A stretch of 64,000 nucleotides of DNA from Guyanagaster necrorhizus (taxonomy: Eukaryota > Basidiomycota > Agaricomycetes > Agaricales > Physalacriaceae), in assembly GCF_019112545.1 (NCBI RefSeq), contig NW_025064881.1, positions 442,309 through 506,308 of the forward strand. The letters are read 5' to 3'. The translations under genes and the position numbers were made by a program. Of this stretch, positions 20,985 to 32,759 are shown one piece after another. The notes beneath the pieces were generated by a model. That model did no database searches and was not told the DNA's origin. It was given only the letters and a program-made list of their open reading frames with translations. The number at the start of each line of letters is the position of its first letter. Position 1 is the first letter of the stretch.

Positions 20985-21994
20985 CCTGACTATCCGACAG
21001 CTGACTGTAGTTACATACCCGGATTTCGCAATAAAGAGCCTGAAGTGTCTATCATATGAAAAAGGCTCAATACAGGTAGAGAATTTCTTACCTGAGATTA
21101 ACACGAACAAGTTAGTCTCCTGATGCGAGATAATAACAAATCTACTGTTAATGATCTACAGAGCGTCTGATCAGGCGAGTAATATAGGTCAAAGGAGAGC
21201 ATACTCACCGTTCCAAAGGCTGGCAACGAAGAAAGCCTGTAGTGATGATGGTTCGAAGTAGTGGTGACGGTGAGAACGGAATATAGGAAAGTGAGAACGG
21301 TTAATCATGAGAAAATGAAGAAAAATGGTTGGAATGATCCCGTTCGGCCCAGAAAGCTCCGGTGGTGCGAGCCTGGACTCTCCTGTCTCTCGACATGTGA
21401 TATCATATCACTATCCGTCTGACTCTGGGGAAAGGTATCGTATTACTTGGGCGGAACCGTGGTTGGTCTAGACACACCGTCTGTACATCGAGGCACGGTC
21501 ATCAAGTAATTTTGAAGTTAAGCGAACTGGGGGCCTTTGGACTCACCCAAGAGCGAATATATGCGCCATTTACCAGGTGTAGTGCTTGAATGCAACGAGG
21601 ATGGTCCCACTTCCGACCTCATCCAATTCAGCTTTCCGTTGTGGCAATGGTGCTTTTATTGTCGAATACACGACTTCTGTGATGGAGACGGAAGGGCAGA
21701 TAGATGCAAATTTAAGGTATGACTCTGGGCGAGAAACTGAGCTTCAGCGTCGTGAAACAAGAGGTGCATGGTGGTGGTGGTGGTGGTGGTGGTGGTGGTA
21801 GGAGTACAAGTCGGGATGTTTGGCTGTCGCAACGGGATTAACCCTGAAAGAAGAGTTAACCCTTCCTCGACCCTCTTCACTATTGTCCTGGTTAAAATAC
21901 TCTGAACGAACGAGGAAACGGCAGGTTCATCCACCTCAACGAAAGCCCTCTCTTGTCAATCGCTCTCACGCTCAGTCTGACTTATGCTGCCGAA
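20985..21994. other. upstream region of the F-box gene; no other gene recognised
   Basis: Short frames only, plus a TGG microsatellite. A TATA-like TTAAAATAC lies near 21,892. Confidence 0.4.
21769..21800. repeat. TGG trinucleotide microsatellite
   Basis: About ten uninterrupted TGG units. Likely length-polymorphic. Confidence 0.9.
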
Positions 21995-22258
21995 ATGTCG
22001 CAGAATGCACCCGGTCACCACAACGTCGCATCAGCTTCGAGCATCACCGGATTGTAGCTTACAAAGTTACTGGCTCTCACGGACATGTGGCTATGGTACT
22101 ACCAGGGTCATGTCCAGCGTAGCCTCTAAAGTTTCGGTTGCGAGTCCCACCTGTAACAGGAATAATAGTAAGTATCTCTTTCGCTGTCGAACCGTAGAAG
22201 ATTCATAAACTTCATTTATGCAGATGCGTTCGTTGCAAGGTCAAAAGAGTTGAAGTGA
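21995..22258 (+). CDS. possible small three-exon gene
   Basis: Exons 21,995-22,053, 22,106-22,167 and 22,224-22,258 join in frame through introns of 52 and 56 bp with GTAGCT/CAG and GTAAGT/CAG borders, giving 51 residues from MSQNAPGHHNVASASSITG to VARSKELK. The intron sizes fit this genome, but there is no recognisable domain and no long open frame, so chance cannot be excluded. An upstream ATG at 21,984 is in another frame. Function unknown. Confidence 0.25.
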
Positions 22259-22871
22259 TGAAGTCGCGTCGCATTGCTGTTCAACAAATGTCTTACCTTT
22301 GTTCATGTTCCCAATACGCGTTGGTTATCAATCTACGTCTTTTCATCTTACAAGCCTTGTTGTCGGATCAAAGAAAATAGCGCCTCACAACCTTTTGACG
22401 AAAGCCTTCGACTTGAGACTATTTCTCCACTATCCACTGTCTTTACGGTTATGGGGTTCTTACCTTTACTAAAACAGCTGCTCATGGCCCTTGAGGCCTG
22501 AGGGTCGGAACACTAAAACCCACGATAGGCTTGTTCAACTCGCTGCCGCATTGGCTCGTCCTAATGCGGTCTGCTCACAAACTTTAATCATTATAGATTC
22601 CTGACTAGAAAGTGGTACAGGTGCAACGCGGCTCGCGCGCTATACGGTGTGCATGGGAAAAGAAGAACTAAAACTTCACGCAGTTTGATCGTGCCTTGGC
22701 CTCGATAGTTGCGTCACCTGGTCGGAAATTGCGTGAGAAGAGTCTCTTTTATTACGAACGCAGTAAACTCGCCCCTCACTGATTCTTCCTCAGGTACTAC
22801 ATGAATCAGGATACTGCGAGAAATATACGACAATCTCACATCAAATGAAACATGCGAGGAAACGGCAACAA
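22259..22871. other. no gene recognised
   Basis: No supported frame on either strand. Confidence 0.4.
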
Positions 22872-23040
22872 CTATGCACCAAATAAATCTGGACCTCGAT
22901 CAGGTTGCTCGTCAGCATCGACGTTATAAAATTCGATACCACAAAGTTGAAGCCTGTCGGCCAGTTTCTTGAAGATAGGTCCAATCATTTTGCAGGGTCC
23001 ACCATCATATCGACGACTGCGGGTTTTGTCAATCTGCCGT
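22872..23040 (-). pseudogene. thioredoxin fragment
   Basis: The minus strand reads GGPCKMIGPIFKKLADRLQL and then GIEFYNVDADEQPD before a stop at 22,872. This is the thioredoxin active-site helix and the following strand (family: WCGPCKMIxPxFEKLAD, FYKVDVDE). The residues before GPC are out of frame: PAVVD is readable one frame over, and the Trp-Cys of the redox motif is lost by what looks like a one-base deletion. The second half of the fold (cis-Pro loop) is missing. It cannot be a working thioredoxin. Confidence 0.65.
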
Positions 23041-24238
23041 GACGATTAGGCATCGATGGTGGAGATAAGATCAGATTATCACCAACATCTCCAATGACGC
23101 CCCAAGCAATAGACTCCTCGCTGACTTCAGTTTGTACTCACCTTCCCGCGATCAACGCCATTTGAATAATCCTTTATAAGCCATCATGCCTCGATGTCGA
23201 ATTCGGGATGGGCTTGTTGGTTGCCCACGATTATTATGAAGTCCCTACGAAGGTTACGTCTCGATTTGGTAAGACAACGCGACCCCGACGTGTCTTTTTT
23301 TTCTTTTTGCTAATTCCGAATCCCAACTTATCCGAGTAGGGCTTCGCGGCAAAACTCCTATGCTCATTCACGGAGACTCACTCGTTCCTATCGTGATGGC
23401 GACGACGTTACCCGTGTACTGTTCATGTGTCACCAGGACCGCCTCTGAGCGTCGACGTCCCTTCTCTAACACTATGCGAACAGCCTATGACTATTGCGCT
23501 TTGATGGAATCACGCTCTACAAAGGTTCTCTTTCATCAACTGTGAAAATAAAGAGCTTCTCGAACCTACCGCTCGCTTCGTGCATGACATATTTGCAAGA
23601 AGCCAGGGTGATTAACAGCCAGTTCTCATAGAAAATAGTCTGGCTATATTATTTTCTGCACTACTTATTTCTTCATTAAGTCGTTCCGATGTTTTCTCCA
23701 TATTTCTCGTGTCCCCTTCGCCGAGGCTACTTATGATGGGGCTTGACCTGGGTGGTAATAAAGCTGGCTTCCTTTCTTTCTTCAAATGTTTTACAATACA
23801 ACTGAAACATCCAGCCAAGGGAACACAGGCTGAATCACGTTGCACTGAAACGGCTGTCAGCACCCACTCGATTAATTTGATAAGAGAGAAACAATCAAGT
23901 GTGTTTCGGGGTAATATGCTCACAGCTTTCCTTCTCAACACTGCTCCGGTCCTAATACCATACACCGGACTTAAGCCGTAGAAGCTGATTCCGAAACTGA
24001 TAACTGTACGTTGTGATCCTCTCGCACGTTAACGGCCAGTATCTGTTCTGTTGCACTAATGTCGTTAATGCTTTCTTGAAAGATAGTCGGACAAGACTCT
24101 TTGCACAAATGGTAACATGAAGCATATGAACAGCGTGTAGAACTGGGCCATGCATTAAAAGGTCTATCATTGTAAGTGTTATAAAGGGTCTGTACCTGTA
24201 TTACATTACTGTATACTTTTTCGACTGATTAGGTTGAT
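23041..24238. other. no gene recognised
   Basis: Frames up to about 117 codons on both strands lack domain similarity. Confidence 0.4.
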
Positions 24239-25541
24239 CTAAAATCGTACAATGCCCCTCCTACAGAGGGTCGGAAAAGCGACCTCGACCTTCGACTTTA
24301 CCGCCAAGCGATCAAAAGTGGCACTGTTCTGATATTGTATAGCTTCGAGGTGTATGGTGTGTAGGCGGGCAAACATCTGGTCCGCTAGAAGAAAATCGAG
24401 AGTGTTCCACCAAGACGCCTCCTCCGAGCCGGATGCCAAAGGAAACCGCATTGGGAACGAAAATGTTACAGTCTCGATGGAATTGCCAGTCTGAACGTTA
24501 CGAAAGGCGTATCCCCACCACAACACGATTTGATGCACCTTGACCCAATGATCATGCCAAGCACTGATTGTAAGGTGGATCTGACGAAATCGCCCAATGT
24601 CCGGGACAGAGATAGCACCGTAATTTCTACTAACTGGAAGTAGACTGTAAGGACAACGTAGCATGCTGAAATTAGATACATAAGAATAACTCACGGGAAA
24701 AATGGGCGCCTTCCCAATGACACTGAAACGTATCAATACTAGGAAACCCTCGGTCGATGGAGCGGCAATACGCTTCAAGCTCATCCCAGTGTTCGATGAC
24801 GACCCGGAAAGTCGCTAGGTGAGGCAGGTCGACGATATAAGTTTTGGGATCCCATTTATTAGCCATTGAGTAGTTGAGAGAGAGGGAAAGAAATGAGATC
24901 GATGGTAAGGGGATACCCGGTGGAACAGGACCTTCAACCACACCGGATTCCTCCCAGTCGCGGATGAACAACTTCTTGACAGACGCCCCCTCAAACAAGC
25001 ACAATGCCGTCCGAGGATGGAGCAGCGAGCCGATAGAGGCAAAAATGACCTCGGTGAGGTTTGGAGCATGAACTGCGGTGCGAAGCATATTCTCCATGTC
25101 GTGACTGGGTTCCCATGGTGAGAAATTGAAGTCGATGTAGAGGGTGGTCAGGTTCACAAGCGCTGGAAAGAGCGCTGTGAGGCTGTGTATGGAATACAGC
25201 ATAAAAGGGTAGTCTGTCTGTCCCAGGGATGTCTCTTCGCTGATTGACAAGTACTGTAAACACCCGGCGATGTGAGGCGCTGAAGTCAGGGATTGGCAAA
25301 ACGTCGGGACAATGTTGCTAGAGGGCTGGAGATCGATGCTGATGTGACGGAATATATGGCGTTGGCTTGATTGTGTCCAGGCGCGGCATACTGTGGAACA
25401 TGCGCGAAGCGATTGAGTGTCGTCGTAGAGGTAGTCGATTACTTGGTCTACTAGTTCTTGGGGAAGCATCGACAGAGAAGGCGCGGGCGGGCGACGCAGT
25501 GCGCGACTGATTCGGGACGCTAGGACAGAGATGTTAAGCAT
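24239..25541 (-). CDS. F-box protein
   Basis: Two exons, 25,541-24,695 and 24,633-24,239, joined by a 61-bp intron (phase 1), give 413 residues. A nearer acceptor-like CAG exists but would break the frame. The F-box is near the N-terminus: SLSMLPQELVDQVIDYLYDD, LRACSTVCRAWTQSSQRHIF. LRR-like segments follow (LTALFPALVNLTTLYIDF, VHAPNLTEVIFASIGSLL) and the C-terminal part runs to CRRGIVRF. This is the common basidiomycete form with the pattern LPxELVDxVIDxL and CSxVCRxW. Expected to act as an SCF ubiquitin-ligase adaptor; substrate unknown. It lacks the N-terminal coiled coil of the F-box protein at 19.4 kb, so it belongs to a different subgroup. Confidence 0.87.
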
Positions 25542-28319
25542 TTGGTTTGTCTGATGGATATCAGCTTACTATAGCAAGAAGGAATTGTCGTAGATATTGA
25601 GTCAAGGTTCTGGGTGAATGGCAGTTACTTTGTTGGTGAAACTTATTAAAGAGGATCGCGGCTGTGGTACAAATCTAAAAGAAAGATGGCGTTGCCGTTG
25701 AAATCAATGATGGCGCGAAGATGGGACCGCCTGATTATATCAATACAATGATTGAAAATCTTCGCATACAGGGGCTAGAATTGGCACAGCCATCGCACTG
25801 AAAAAGGTTACCTCAGAACAATGTAACCAAAGAAACCCACCAATCCGAGGTCATCGTCCAGGCGTTGCGAAGACGAAAATAATGGCAAGAGAGTGGCGGC
25901 ATCAAGTCTATTCCACCGCAAGAAGTGATATTCCAGAAGGTATTGATGATCATGTCATTACGCTCGAGGCATTTTACGAAAGCGTCCTTCGGGTCCGCTC
26001 GCTGCTTTTTGACTAGTGTAGTGAACATGACAACGAAAGGCGGAGAAGAGCAAGAAGCCGACCAGAAGGGCGTGATAAACGCGAGGACTTGGACAGACCA
26101 ATCACTAAGGAGTATGGAAAGAAAAAGGCGTTCTGTCACCGTAGAGACGACCGCGACTGCGACCCCAATGACATTCTCGTAGATCGTATCAAAAAAACCG
26201 GATAAACCGGTCCCTTATCTCGACAACGTCTGCGCGTTCTTTACCCATTAGTGTTTCAAAATTTATTACCCTGGATATACGCTGCGCAGAATTAGCCTAG
26301 CTTGTATTTTTTTGATCTCACCTAGGTTCAGATTAATTTTGCACGAGTGTAATCTGTGCGTGAGTAGTAAAATCCAGCTTCCGGAGATGCGGGCCATCAT
26401 GGGGGAAAATTGTTACTGTGCACGCGTTTCCGAAGTAGTGGCTATGATCAGGCAAACATAGACCGATTTTCTTCTACAACGTTATTCCAGAAAATCTTTG
26501 TTTGTTACATGTAAAAAGATGCTGGCGATGGTACTCACTTCAAATCAATGCTCGCGACCTGCGACTCGCGGTGCACTGAAATGATAAAAATATGAGGAAA
26601 AATGGTTTGATGAGCGGCAATGCCAATATTTATATTAAACCGAAAGACAGTCGCCCATGTAGTCGACCTGTCCCGTTACTGTATTTGCTGAAGACGTAGC
26701 TGGGTGGTAGTGGAACAAACTCAGAGCTAACTTTGAAACTGAACTCGCTTTGGGACTGTGGGAACGTTTTACCTTTTCTGCATGTTTTGCGGACTAACTG
26801 TCATTTTCTACCAGCTTCATTCCTCGCACCGTACGCGTCGAATCGCTTTCAGAAGGATACAATGTCAACAGAATTTTGGCTGCCATCAAACCTGACCCAG
26901 CAGAATCGATAACAGGATCATAGTCCAGTTCTTCAACGAGGACATGGCCAAGCATTGCGTCGCGTCGGGAGCCTTGATGAAGATGGATGGTGTTCTCTCA
27001 CCCCCACTGTCTGCCGTTGATGTCGCCGCGCTCGGAAGACTGGGAATTTTTCGGTCACTGGCATTGACGGATATACCTAAGGAAGTCCAGGAAGAAAACG
27101 TTCCTGATATTCTTTTTCGGCATTGTGTGCTACAGTCCTGAATATTTGACCTATCAAACAGAACGGCAACGGCTCGTTATTTGGATATGCACCAGGCGTT
27201 CAAGGCGCGCTTTGCTATCTCTATTGATGCTTTGTTGGTTCTGATTTTTTCTTCTGTTACAGGCTTGGGTGGACCTGAGAAATGCTGGCATTAACGTGTC
27301 TTTCCTAACTAACCCTGACGGATACATCTTCCCTCAGTGGTTTGCGGCGGAGGCAGCTTACCAGGGGAAGGTTAAATATCGCGTCAAAATTTCCGGCATC
27401 AGAGATCCTAGATTCATCCTGTATCTACACTCATGACTAGCAGAATTCGAGAAGAACCGAAGTCCAGTACTATCTGTTTCGTTATCGAAGGGACGAGGTG
27501 TATGTCATCTCTCTTTCGTTGCCAATGCGGGTCCCTTACTTTCTCATTGGTCTAGACCGTGATGTTGCAGTTAGCGTCGTCTGAATTAGCACAGAGATTC
27601 TCCGACATGTGCCCTTGAGTTGGGCGTCAAGGCGTAAGTGGAGCCGCCTCTTCCATCGGTAATTCATCGGGGTCTTGTCATGGCTATAGCATTGGGCACG
27701 TGTCGAATGGTTACGCTCAATTTGGCCGCGGAAAAGAACGATTATCTCCACTTCTTCAAGCGAATTGGCACTATTAGTCCCGTGTCGAAGTGTGCTCTTT
27801 CCCTTACTTTTTCTGCAGGCACATACTGACGGCACTTAAGAGATCAATTTGCTTCACCTGTTCGTGAATTATGTATCTCGTATAAAATATATCTTCTCAT
27901 CATGGCCGGTCTCGATATCACAGGGAGCAAACGTCTGAGGCTGCCTGATTTCGATGGAGCCAGTGTCAAATTTTGGGGCGCCCGTCTGAATCCGATACTA
28001 ATATCTCCTGATTTATGCCAGTGATACTTCAGAGGGGTTTTCTGCATACGGACCATGTATCTAATCGAAGGGTTCTGTCTTTGTAAGTGACTCGCTTATT
28101 TCCCTTTGGTACATCAGATCTCATTTGAACCGTACCGGTCAAGTATGACGGTAGTGCTCCTGTAAGATTAGCTACGTCCTACGAGATCGTCATGTCGATA
28201 TCTAGGGATATCAATGATAGCTGCATCTAAGCTACGAAGCGGCTACCTTTAGAGGAACTGCAAGGCAAAACACCGTCCTTTCATACTTCGACTTTGTCAT
28301 TCCTCTTTCCACCACTTCA
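25542..28319. other. 2.8 kb without a supported gene; probable gene debris
   Basis: Several open stretches exist but none is recognisable: a minus-strand frame at about 25,813-26,180 with hydrophobic segments (LSILLSDWSVQVLAFITPFW), a plus-strand frame at 26,944-27,141, and WVDLRNAGINVSFLTNPDGY at about 27,264-27,324. They could be pieces of decayed genes. I assign no function. Confidence 0.4.
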
Positions 28320-29266
28320 TTGACACTTTCAAGGATGAATGTCGCAAATATCATGCAAATAACATACGAATACGAGATCCAAGAGGGAAACGATCCTTTC
28401 GTCCAGCTCGCGGATCAAGCGGCACACGACTTTACTCTATCCACCACTCCAGGTACCTTTTCAGTCAACCTTATTCCAATATGTGAGCCAAGTAACTCGT
28501 TGCCTTCACAGCTAACCACGGCTTCCTTTCAGTGCGACACATTCAGATTGGTTCCCTGGAGCAGGACTCAAGCAGACGGCTAAGGAATGGCGGTCGACGT
28601 TACATGAGATGGTGAAAAAGCCGTACAACTACGTCAAACAGCGAATCGTTAGCCTGCTTATATTTCATACTATGTCTTCGTCCATAACACTGTGCTTGCG
28701 TAGGCTACTGGGGATGCTTGTTATTCCTTCACTTCAAGTCAGCTTAAAGACGGTGACGGGCTGAGTAGCGACGAGGAATTCGATATCAAATGGACCGCCG
28801 CGGCCCTTTACATTGGTCAGTTCACCGACAATCATTTCCATATATGTCATGTTGATCATATTCTATGCAACAGGTGGAAGTCATACGGTGAGTTTCTCTC
28901 TGCACGGTCAAACATTTAATTTGATCCTTGGTTAGACCGTCGCATCCATCTCCGCGTTCTTCAAAGCTATGCTTCTGTACCCCGACATTCAGGCAACCGC
29001 ACAAGCAGAGATCGATGCGATTATTGGGACTGATAGGCTTCCGCGATGTGATGACCGAGAGCGTCTTCCGTATATCAATGCCCTGGCACTAGAGGTTAGC
29101 CGTTGGCATACCGTCGGACCATTAGGTGAGTACGAGATACGCATCGCCTTTGACTCCCCATACTTACGGCATTCTCATATCCAGGTCTGCCTCATTCTGT
29201 CAGCGAGGATGACGTCCATTCTGGCTATTTCATCCCAAAAGGATCTGTTGTACTAGCGAATATCTG
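28320..29266 (+). pseudogene. cytochrome P450, internal part only
   Basis: Exons at about 28,335-28,482, 28,533-28,647, 28,704-28,815, 28,874-28,887, 28,936-29,125 and 29,185-29,266 read as P450 helix F to beta 1: YEYEIQEGNDPFVQLAD, WFPGAGLKQTAKEWR, then the I-helix (AALYIGGSHTTVASISAFF), DIQATAQAEIDAIIG, the K-helix ExxR (LEVSRWH) and GYFIPKGSVVLANIW. The 14-nt exon encodes the GGSHT turn. A one-base loss near 28,545 (CACATTCAGATTGG) breaks the frame before WFPGAG, the conserved acidic residue of the I-helix is His, and the gene stops before the heme-cysteine loop. No N-terminus is seen. Dead remnant. Confidence 0.8.
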
Positions 29267-29295
29267 GTATGATTTATCCTTCGTCATTCAGATGC

Positions 29296-30097
29296 TCAAT
29301 CAAACCGAGAAGCGAGAAGGCGTTGGGACTTATCCACGCCGAGAGTTTTGAGTGAGCGACGAGTCAGCGATTCGTATTCCCAGCATTTACGTCGACCGAT
29401 GCTATATGACCACTGAATATCAAATCCTTCATCCTTCAACGCAATAAATTCCTGTTCAAAATCCTCAAAATCCTCATACCGTTCATACAGTATGTGAGCG
29501 CTCTTCGGCGCCGGTGGTTCCATCATTTCCTCATTGCGTCGAGATTGTAAAACCTCCAGAAGTGCGGCAACTGATTTTCATGCTCAACATCAAAATATAG
29601 ATGTTCTAGCAAAGGAACCAGAGTAGGCTTGTTTCGTCGGATGAGAAGCCTCCGAAGCACGCAATTGCGGTAGTCTCCATTGAAGTTCAGCCTAAGGCGC
29701 CGTAGCCCGGGTTGGGCTTTCAGAATCCGCCATCCGCAGCCTCCTTTATCATAACCTCCCAGGCCCAGTTCCTCCAGTGTACATTGGGAGCAGCATAACA
29801 TGTCGGCGACTATGCTGAAATTGTAGCGAAGGAGGACGATGACTAGAGTTCGAAGATGAGAGAATGTCCAGCATTTCATGATGTCAATAGAGAGCATGTT
29901 CCGAGGGGCGGGTTGTTGGACGACATGAGGTCGCTGTAGGTGTCAGAGAAACTGGTGAGATCAATGGCAGATAGCATGATGGCAGCAGCAGTGGGCTGGA
30001 TCCACGGACCGATACCGATAGGGGTGGACCCACGTGTATAGTTGTCATCAAAGTTGAAGAATGTGGGGTGCATAATCCTCGTCGTGGCGGAATTCAC
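29296..30097 (-). pseudogene. F-box/LRR-type gene remnant, related to the one at 15.6-16.2 kb
   Basis: Minus-strand pieces in three successive frames read IGPWIQPTAAAIMLSAIDLT at about 30,020-29,955, IDIMKCWTFSHLRTLVIVLL to YFDVEHENQLPHFWRFYNLD (29,890-29,530), and AHILYERYEDFEDFEQEFIA (29,500-29,440) up to a stop at 29,296. Frame changes near 29,900 and 29,525 could be introns, but no good consensus sites are present. It lines up with the remnant at 15.6-16.2 kb over the last two pieces. Function as for LRR F-box adaptors if ever intact. It abuts the truncated P450. Confidence 0.55.
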
Positions 30098-30583
30098 GGT
30101 CTTTGTTCAAGTTTGATATGTTATATATGTATAGAGCGGCTTCAATATTGACGTTGAGGCCTGAAGACCTGACCACTGAGGATCTCGCCGAAGGCGTCGT
30201 CCTTTTCCTTTGGTAACATTCTTCAGCTATCAATGTCAGGTAGCAAGGTCTTCACGGTGACGTAACAAAAGAAATGCTTGCTCGACACTGTGTATCTTAG
30301 TAATACTGTGACCAAATACCGTGAGGAGGAATCGCACCCAGAATCTATGTTGGGATTTTGCTGGAAAGTTCTAGAAAGGGCAATCCGGCATCATGCCGAG
30401 AGTTGATGAGTAAGCCCGAGAGAAAGAGAAAGTTGTAGTAAATTCTAGATACAAGCCTGGAGAGTATAAATACGAGCTCTGTAGGAGCTGCAGAATAATA
30501 AGTTCATACCATCTGGCCTTACCAGCCTGGAGTCTACCCTGCGCAACACCGAGGATTTCCAACAATCTATGTCTCTCTATGAA
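30098..30583. other. no gene recognised
   Basis: 3' region of the dioxygenase gene and 5' side of the F-box/LRR remnant. Confidence 0.4.
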
Positions 30584-32021
30584 TCACATCCACTTCATGA
30601 TATCCTCATCGTTTGGTCCATCTGGCGTGTCCGACGCAGCAAGATTGCACTGGTGGAAGACGCGTACTTGATCTTGTCCAAAGACACCTACCACAGAATG
30701 CATAACACCGCGATTATGGAAGAGCATCAAATCTTTTTCTTGCCTATAAAGTTAGTCAGCATTTGGTCTGTTAGGGTTGCGAGAAGCTTACCAGGCATGT
30801 GGATAGACCAGCTTCGAAAGGTCAGCGTCTCTTGGCACCTATATCTTTTATAAGTGCTCACTTTTGGTGCAATACCAGGCCGCTGCATCTCATGACACAG
30901 TTTTCTCACTTCCTTCAAATCTGTTATATGAGCGCCGTTTGGGTACAACACACCCTCTCGTCTTGCATTTTCAGGTACTGGATCAAGATAGATCTCCATG
31001 ATCGCACAGGGATGAACCTCGAGGTGTAGATCTCCCGTCATCGGATTTTTCCAGAGCTATTTATGAACAGTCGGTCGCTTTTTCTGTAATCATACTCATC
31101 TGAACTCACAAACGGATAGATCTTTATCTTTTCTTTGTCCCAGTCCAATTCCTCCATGCTCTTCTCATACCCTTCCGACTCCAATCCGAGCCCCGTCTCT
31201 ACCGCGCGCGCTTCCTTCATCCACTCAAAAGGCTTGGGCGCATATTTAGCCTTCGCTCTCACCGCAACGCTCTTCATCTCCGGCGGGAGAATATCGAACA
31301 TCACCTTCCCCGACACGAAGGCCGTAGTTCCTAACGGAACCACCAGCTCATCCCCACTCCTATCGTCATACCTCACAACTTGGTTCGGGCCCTTGGGCAC
31401 TCGAATCCCATATAGCGCCGTCACCTTTGGCGGATCGAGATCGTACAAAGCCGCGTCCATATGCCAACGAAAGAACCTAGTGACCCCTCGCGCCTCGTCC
31501 TCATCGGACACACGTGTCTTGTGAAAGCTCGAATGGTGCGCATGTTTGAGCACCGCTTCGGGGATACCTTCGTGGTCCCGGACAATCCCGTTCCCGATGA
31601 GCTGCACCTGTGGGACACGCGGAATCGTTTTGAGGTACGAGTGGAGGATGGAGGTTTTGGTTTGGTCGACCTTGCTGTTGCCATGTCCGTAGGCAGTGGA
31701 GTCGGGGTCGAAGGCCTGTGCGTACGTTAGGCCCGTGAGGGAGAGAAAGAACGACGAGTTTGTTACCTTGACCAGATCGCGTATCTCCTCTGGGGTTAGG
31801 TCAACGTTGCGAAACAGGAGCGCCCCGTGCTGTGTTTACGTCTTCGATAAGACCGATGTCGCACGAGTGTTGAGACGAACCGTGTAGAGCGCCTCTTTGA
31901 CTTGTCCGTATGAGGTTGCAAGATGGGCTGGGTGGAGACCTTTGACTTCTCGTCCAAAGTCATTCAGTTTGGCTGTATCTGCAGACGCAGGGAGGGATAG
32001 AGGAACTAGATTGATGGTCAT
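30584..32021 (-). CDS. xanA: alpha-ketoglutarate-dependent xanthine dioxygenase-like protein, copy 1
   Basis: Six exons, 32,021-31,881, 31,829-31,767, 31,715-31,110, 31,056-30,862, 30,811-30,792 and 30,743-30,584, give 394 residues. It is a TauD/TfdA-family Fe(II)/alpha-ketoglutarate dioxygenase. Iron ligands are visible in RWHMDAALYD (HxD) and LMLFHNRGVMHSVVG (distal His), with the co-substrate Arg in DQVRVFHQ. The overall pattern (IPRVPQVQLIGNG, PLGTTAFVSGKVMFDILP, QMQRPGIAPK-like) is that of fungal xanthine dioxygenases, which turn xanthine into urate in purine use. Close enough for the family; the substrate itself is inferred. Two introns near the 3' end are absent from copy 2. No targeting signal, so cytosolic. 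A TATA box lies upstream. Confidence 0.82.
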
Positions 32022-32044
32022 GATACAGATGTGAAAGCCGAAGA

Positions 32045-32053
32045 CTTTATATA
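32045..32053 (-). promoter_or_regulatory. TATA box of dioxygenase copy 1
   Basis: TATATAAAG on the minus strand, 24-32 bases upstream of the start codon at 32,021. Confidence 0.55.
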
Positions 32054-32188
32054 GTCAGGGTACCTAGCTCTTCCATAGCCTGAGAACGGATCGTAAGTGA
32101 TGCACATGACCATGTCTAATGCAACCTCAAAAACAGGTGCAGAAGATAACATGCCAGATATCATATATAGCAAAGAAACATTGTCCGC

Positions 32189-32491
32189 CTACAATGCCAG
32201 TAGCTTCACGACGAAAAGCAAAGTCAGATATCTGTACTTGATCCCGCTTTCCAAAGCTATTGCTGTCACTAACACTGCTTGCTGTCGAAGAAAAGCTCAG
32301 ACGCCGCGTCACTTACGCTGAAAGACGAACTCAGCGGACCCAACGAAGAAGTAGGTCCAAGCGGTGGGGAGCCCGAATCCAGCGCTCTCAGTCAAGGTAC
32401 TGTCAAAGTTGATTATCGCAGTCAATGTATTAACAAGTTGTGCGACAGTCGAGAAACCCGAAGAGGAGCACAGCGTATCTAAAATGTCCAT
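32189..32491 (-). CDS. possible small hydrophobic protein between the dioxygenase genes
   Basis: Exons 32,491-32,317 and 32,256-32,189 join in frame (phase 1) through a 60-bp GTAAGT/TAG intron to give 80 residues. It starts MDILDTLCSSSGFSTVAQLV, continues FGLPTAWTYFFVGSAEFVFQ and ends in a hydrophobic tail, YLTLLFVVKLLAL. The in-frame extension across a consensus intron supports it, but length is small and I recognise no family. It could be a fragment of a longer membrane protein whose 5' exons lie in 32,492-32,700. Confidence 0.35.
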
Positions 32492-32759
32492 CCATTAAGC
32501 CGAAAACTAATAAGGAGGGGAGAAAGCATAAAAACCTACCTATGAGGTGGAGAATCTTCTGAGGTTGCAGGTGATCGGTAGACGCTCAATACCATTGACA
32601 ATTTGACGGGCTGCGCTTCAGTTGCACCGGTACCATTGAGATTGATGCCCAGAGCAATCGAAACCTTGGCAAGTCATCCAAGTGCATGAAACGGTCCCAT
32701 TGCTGCTGAAAGTAAAGACAAGGTGTTCAGTGTCGACAAGCAAACCAGCCCGATCTCTT

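Noticed and set aside
21769..21800. TGG run as a CRISPR-like or coding Trp/Gly repeat
   Set aside because: Plain microsatellite; no spacers and no supported coding frame.
25813..26180. Possible membrane protein on the minus strand
   Set aside because: Some hydrophobic stretches, but no start codon in frame, no clear helices and no splice structure; kept only as a note in the intergenic entry.
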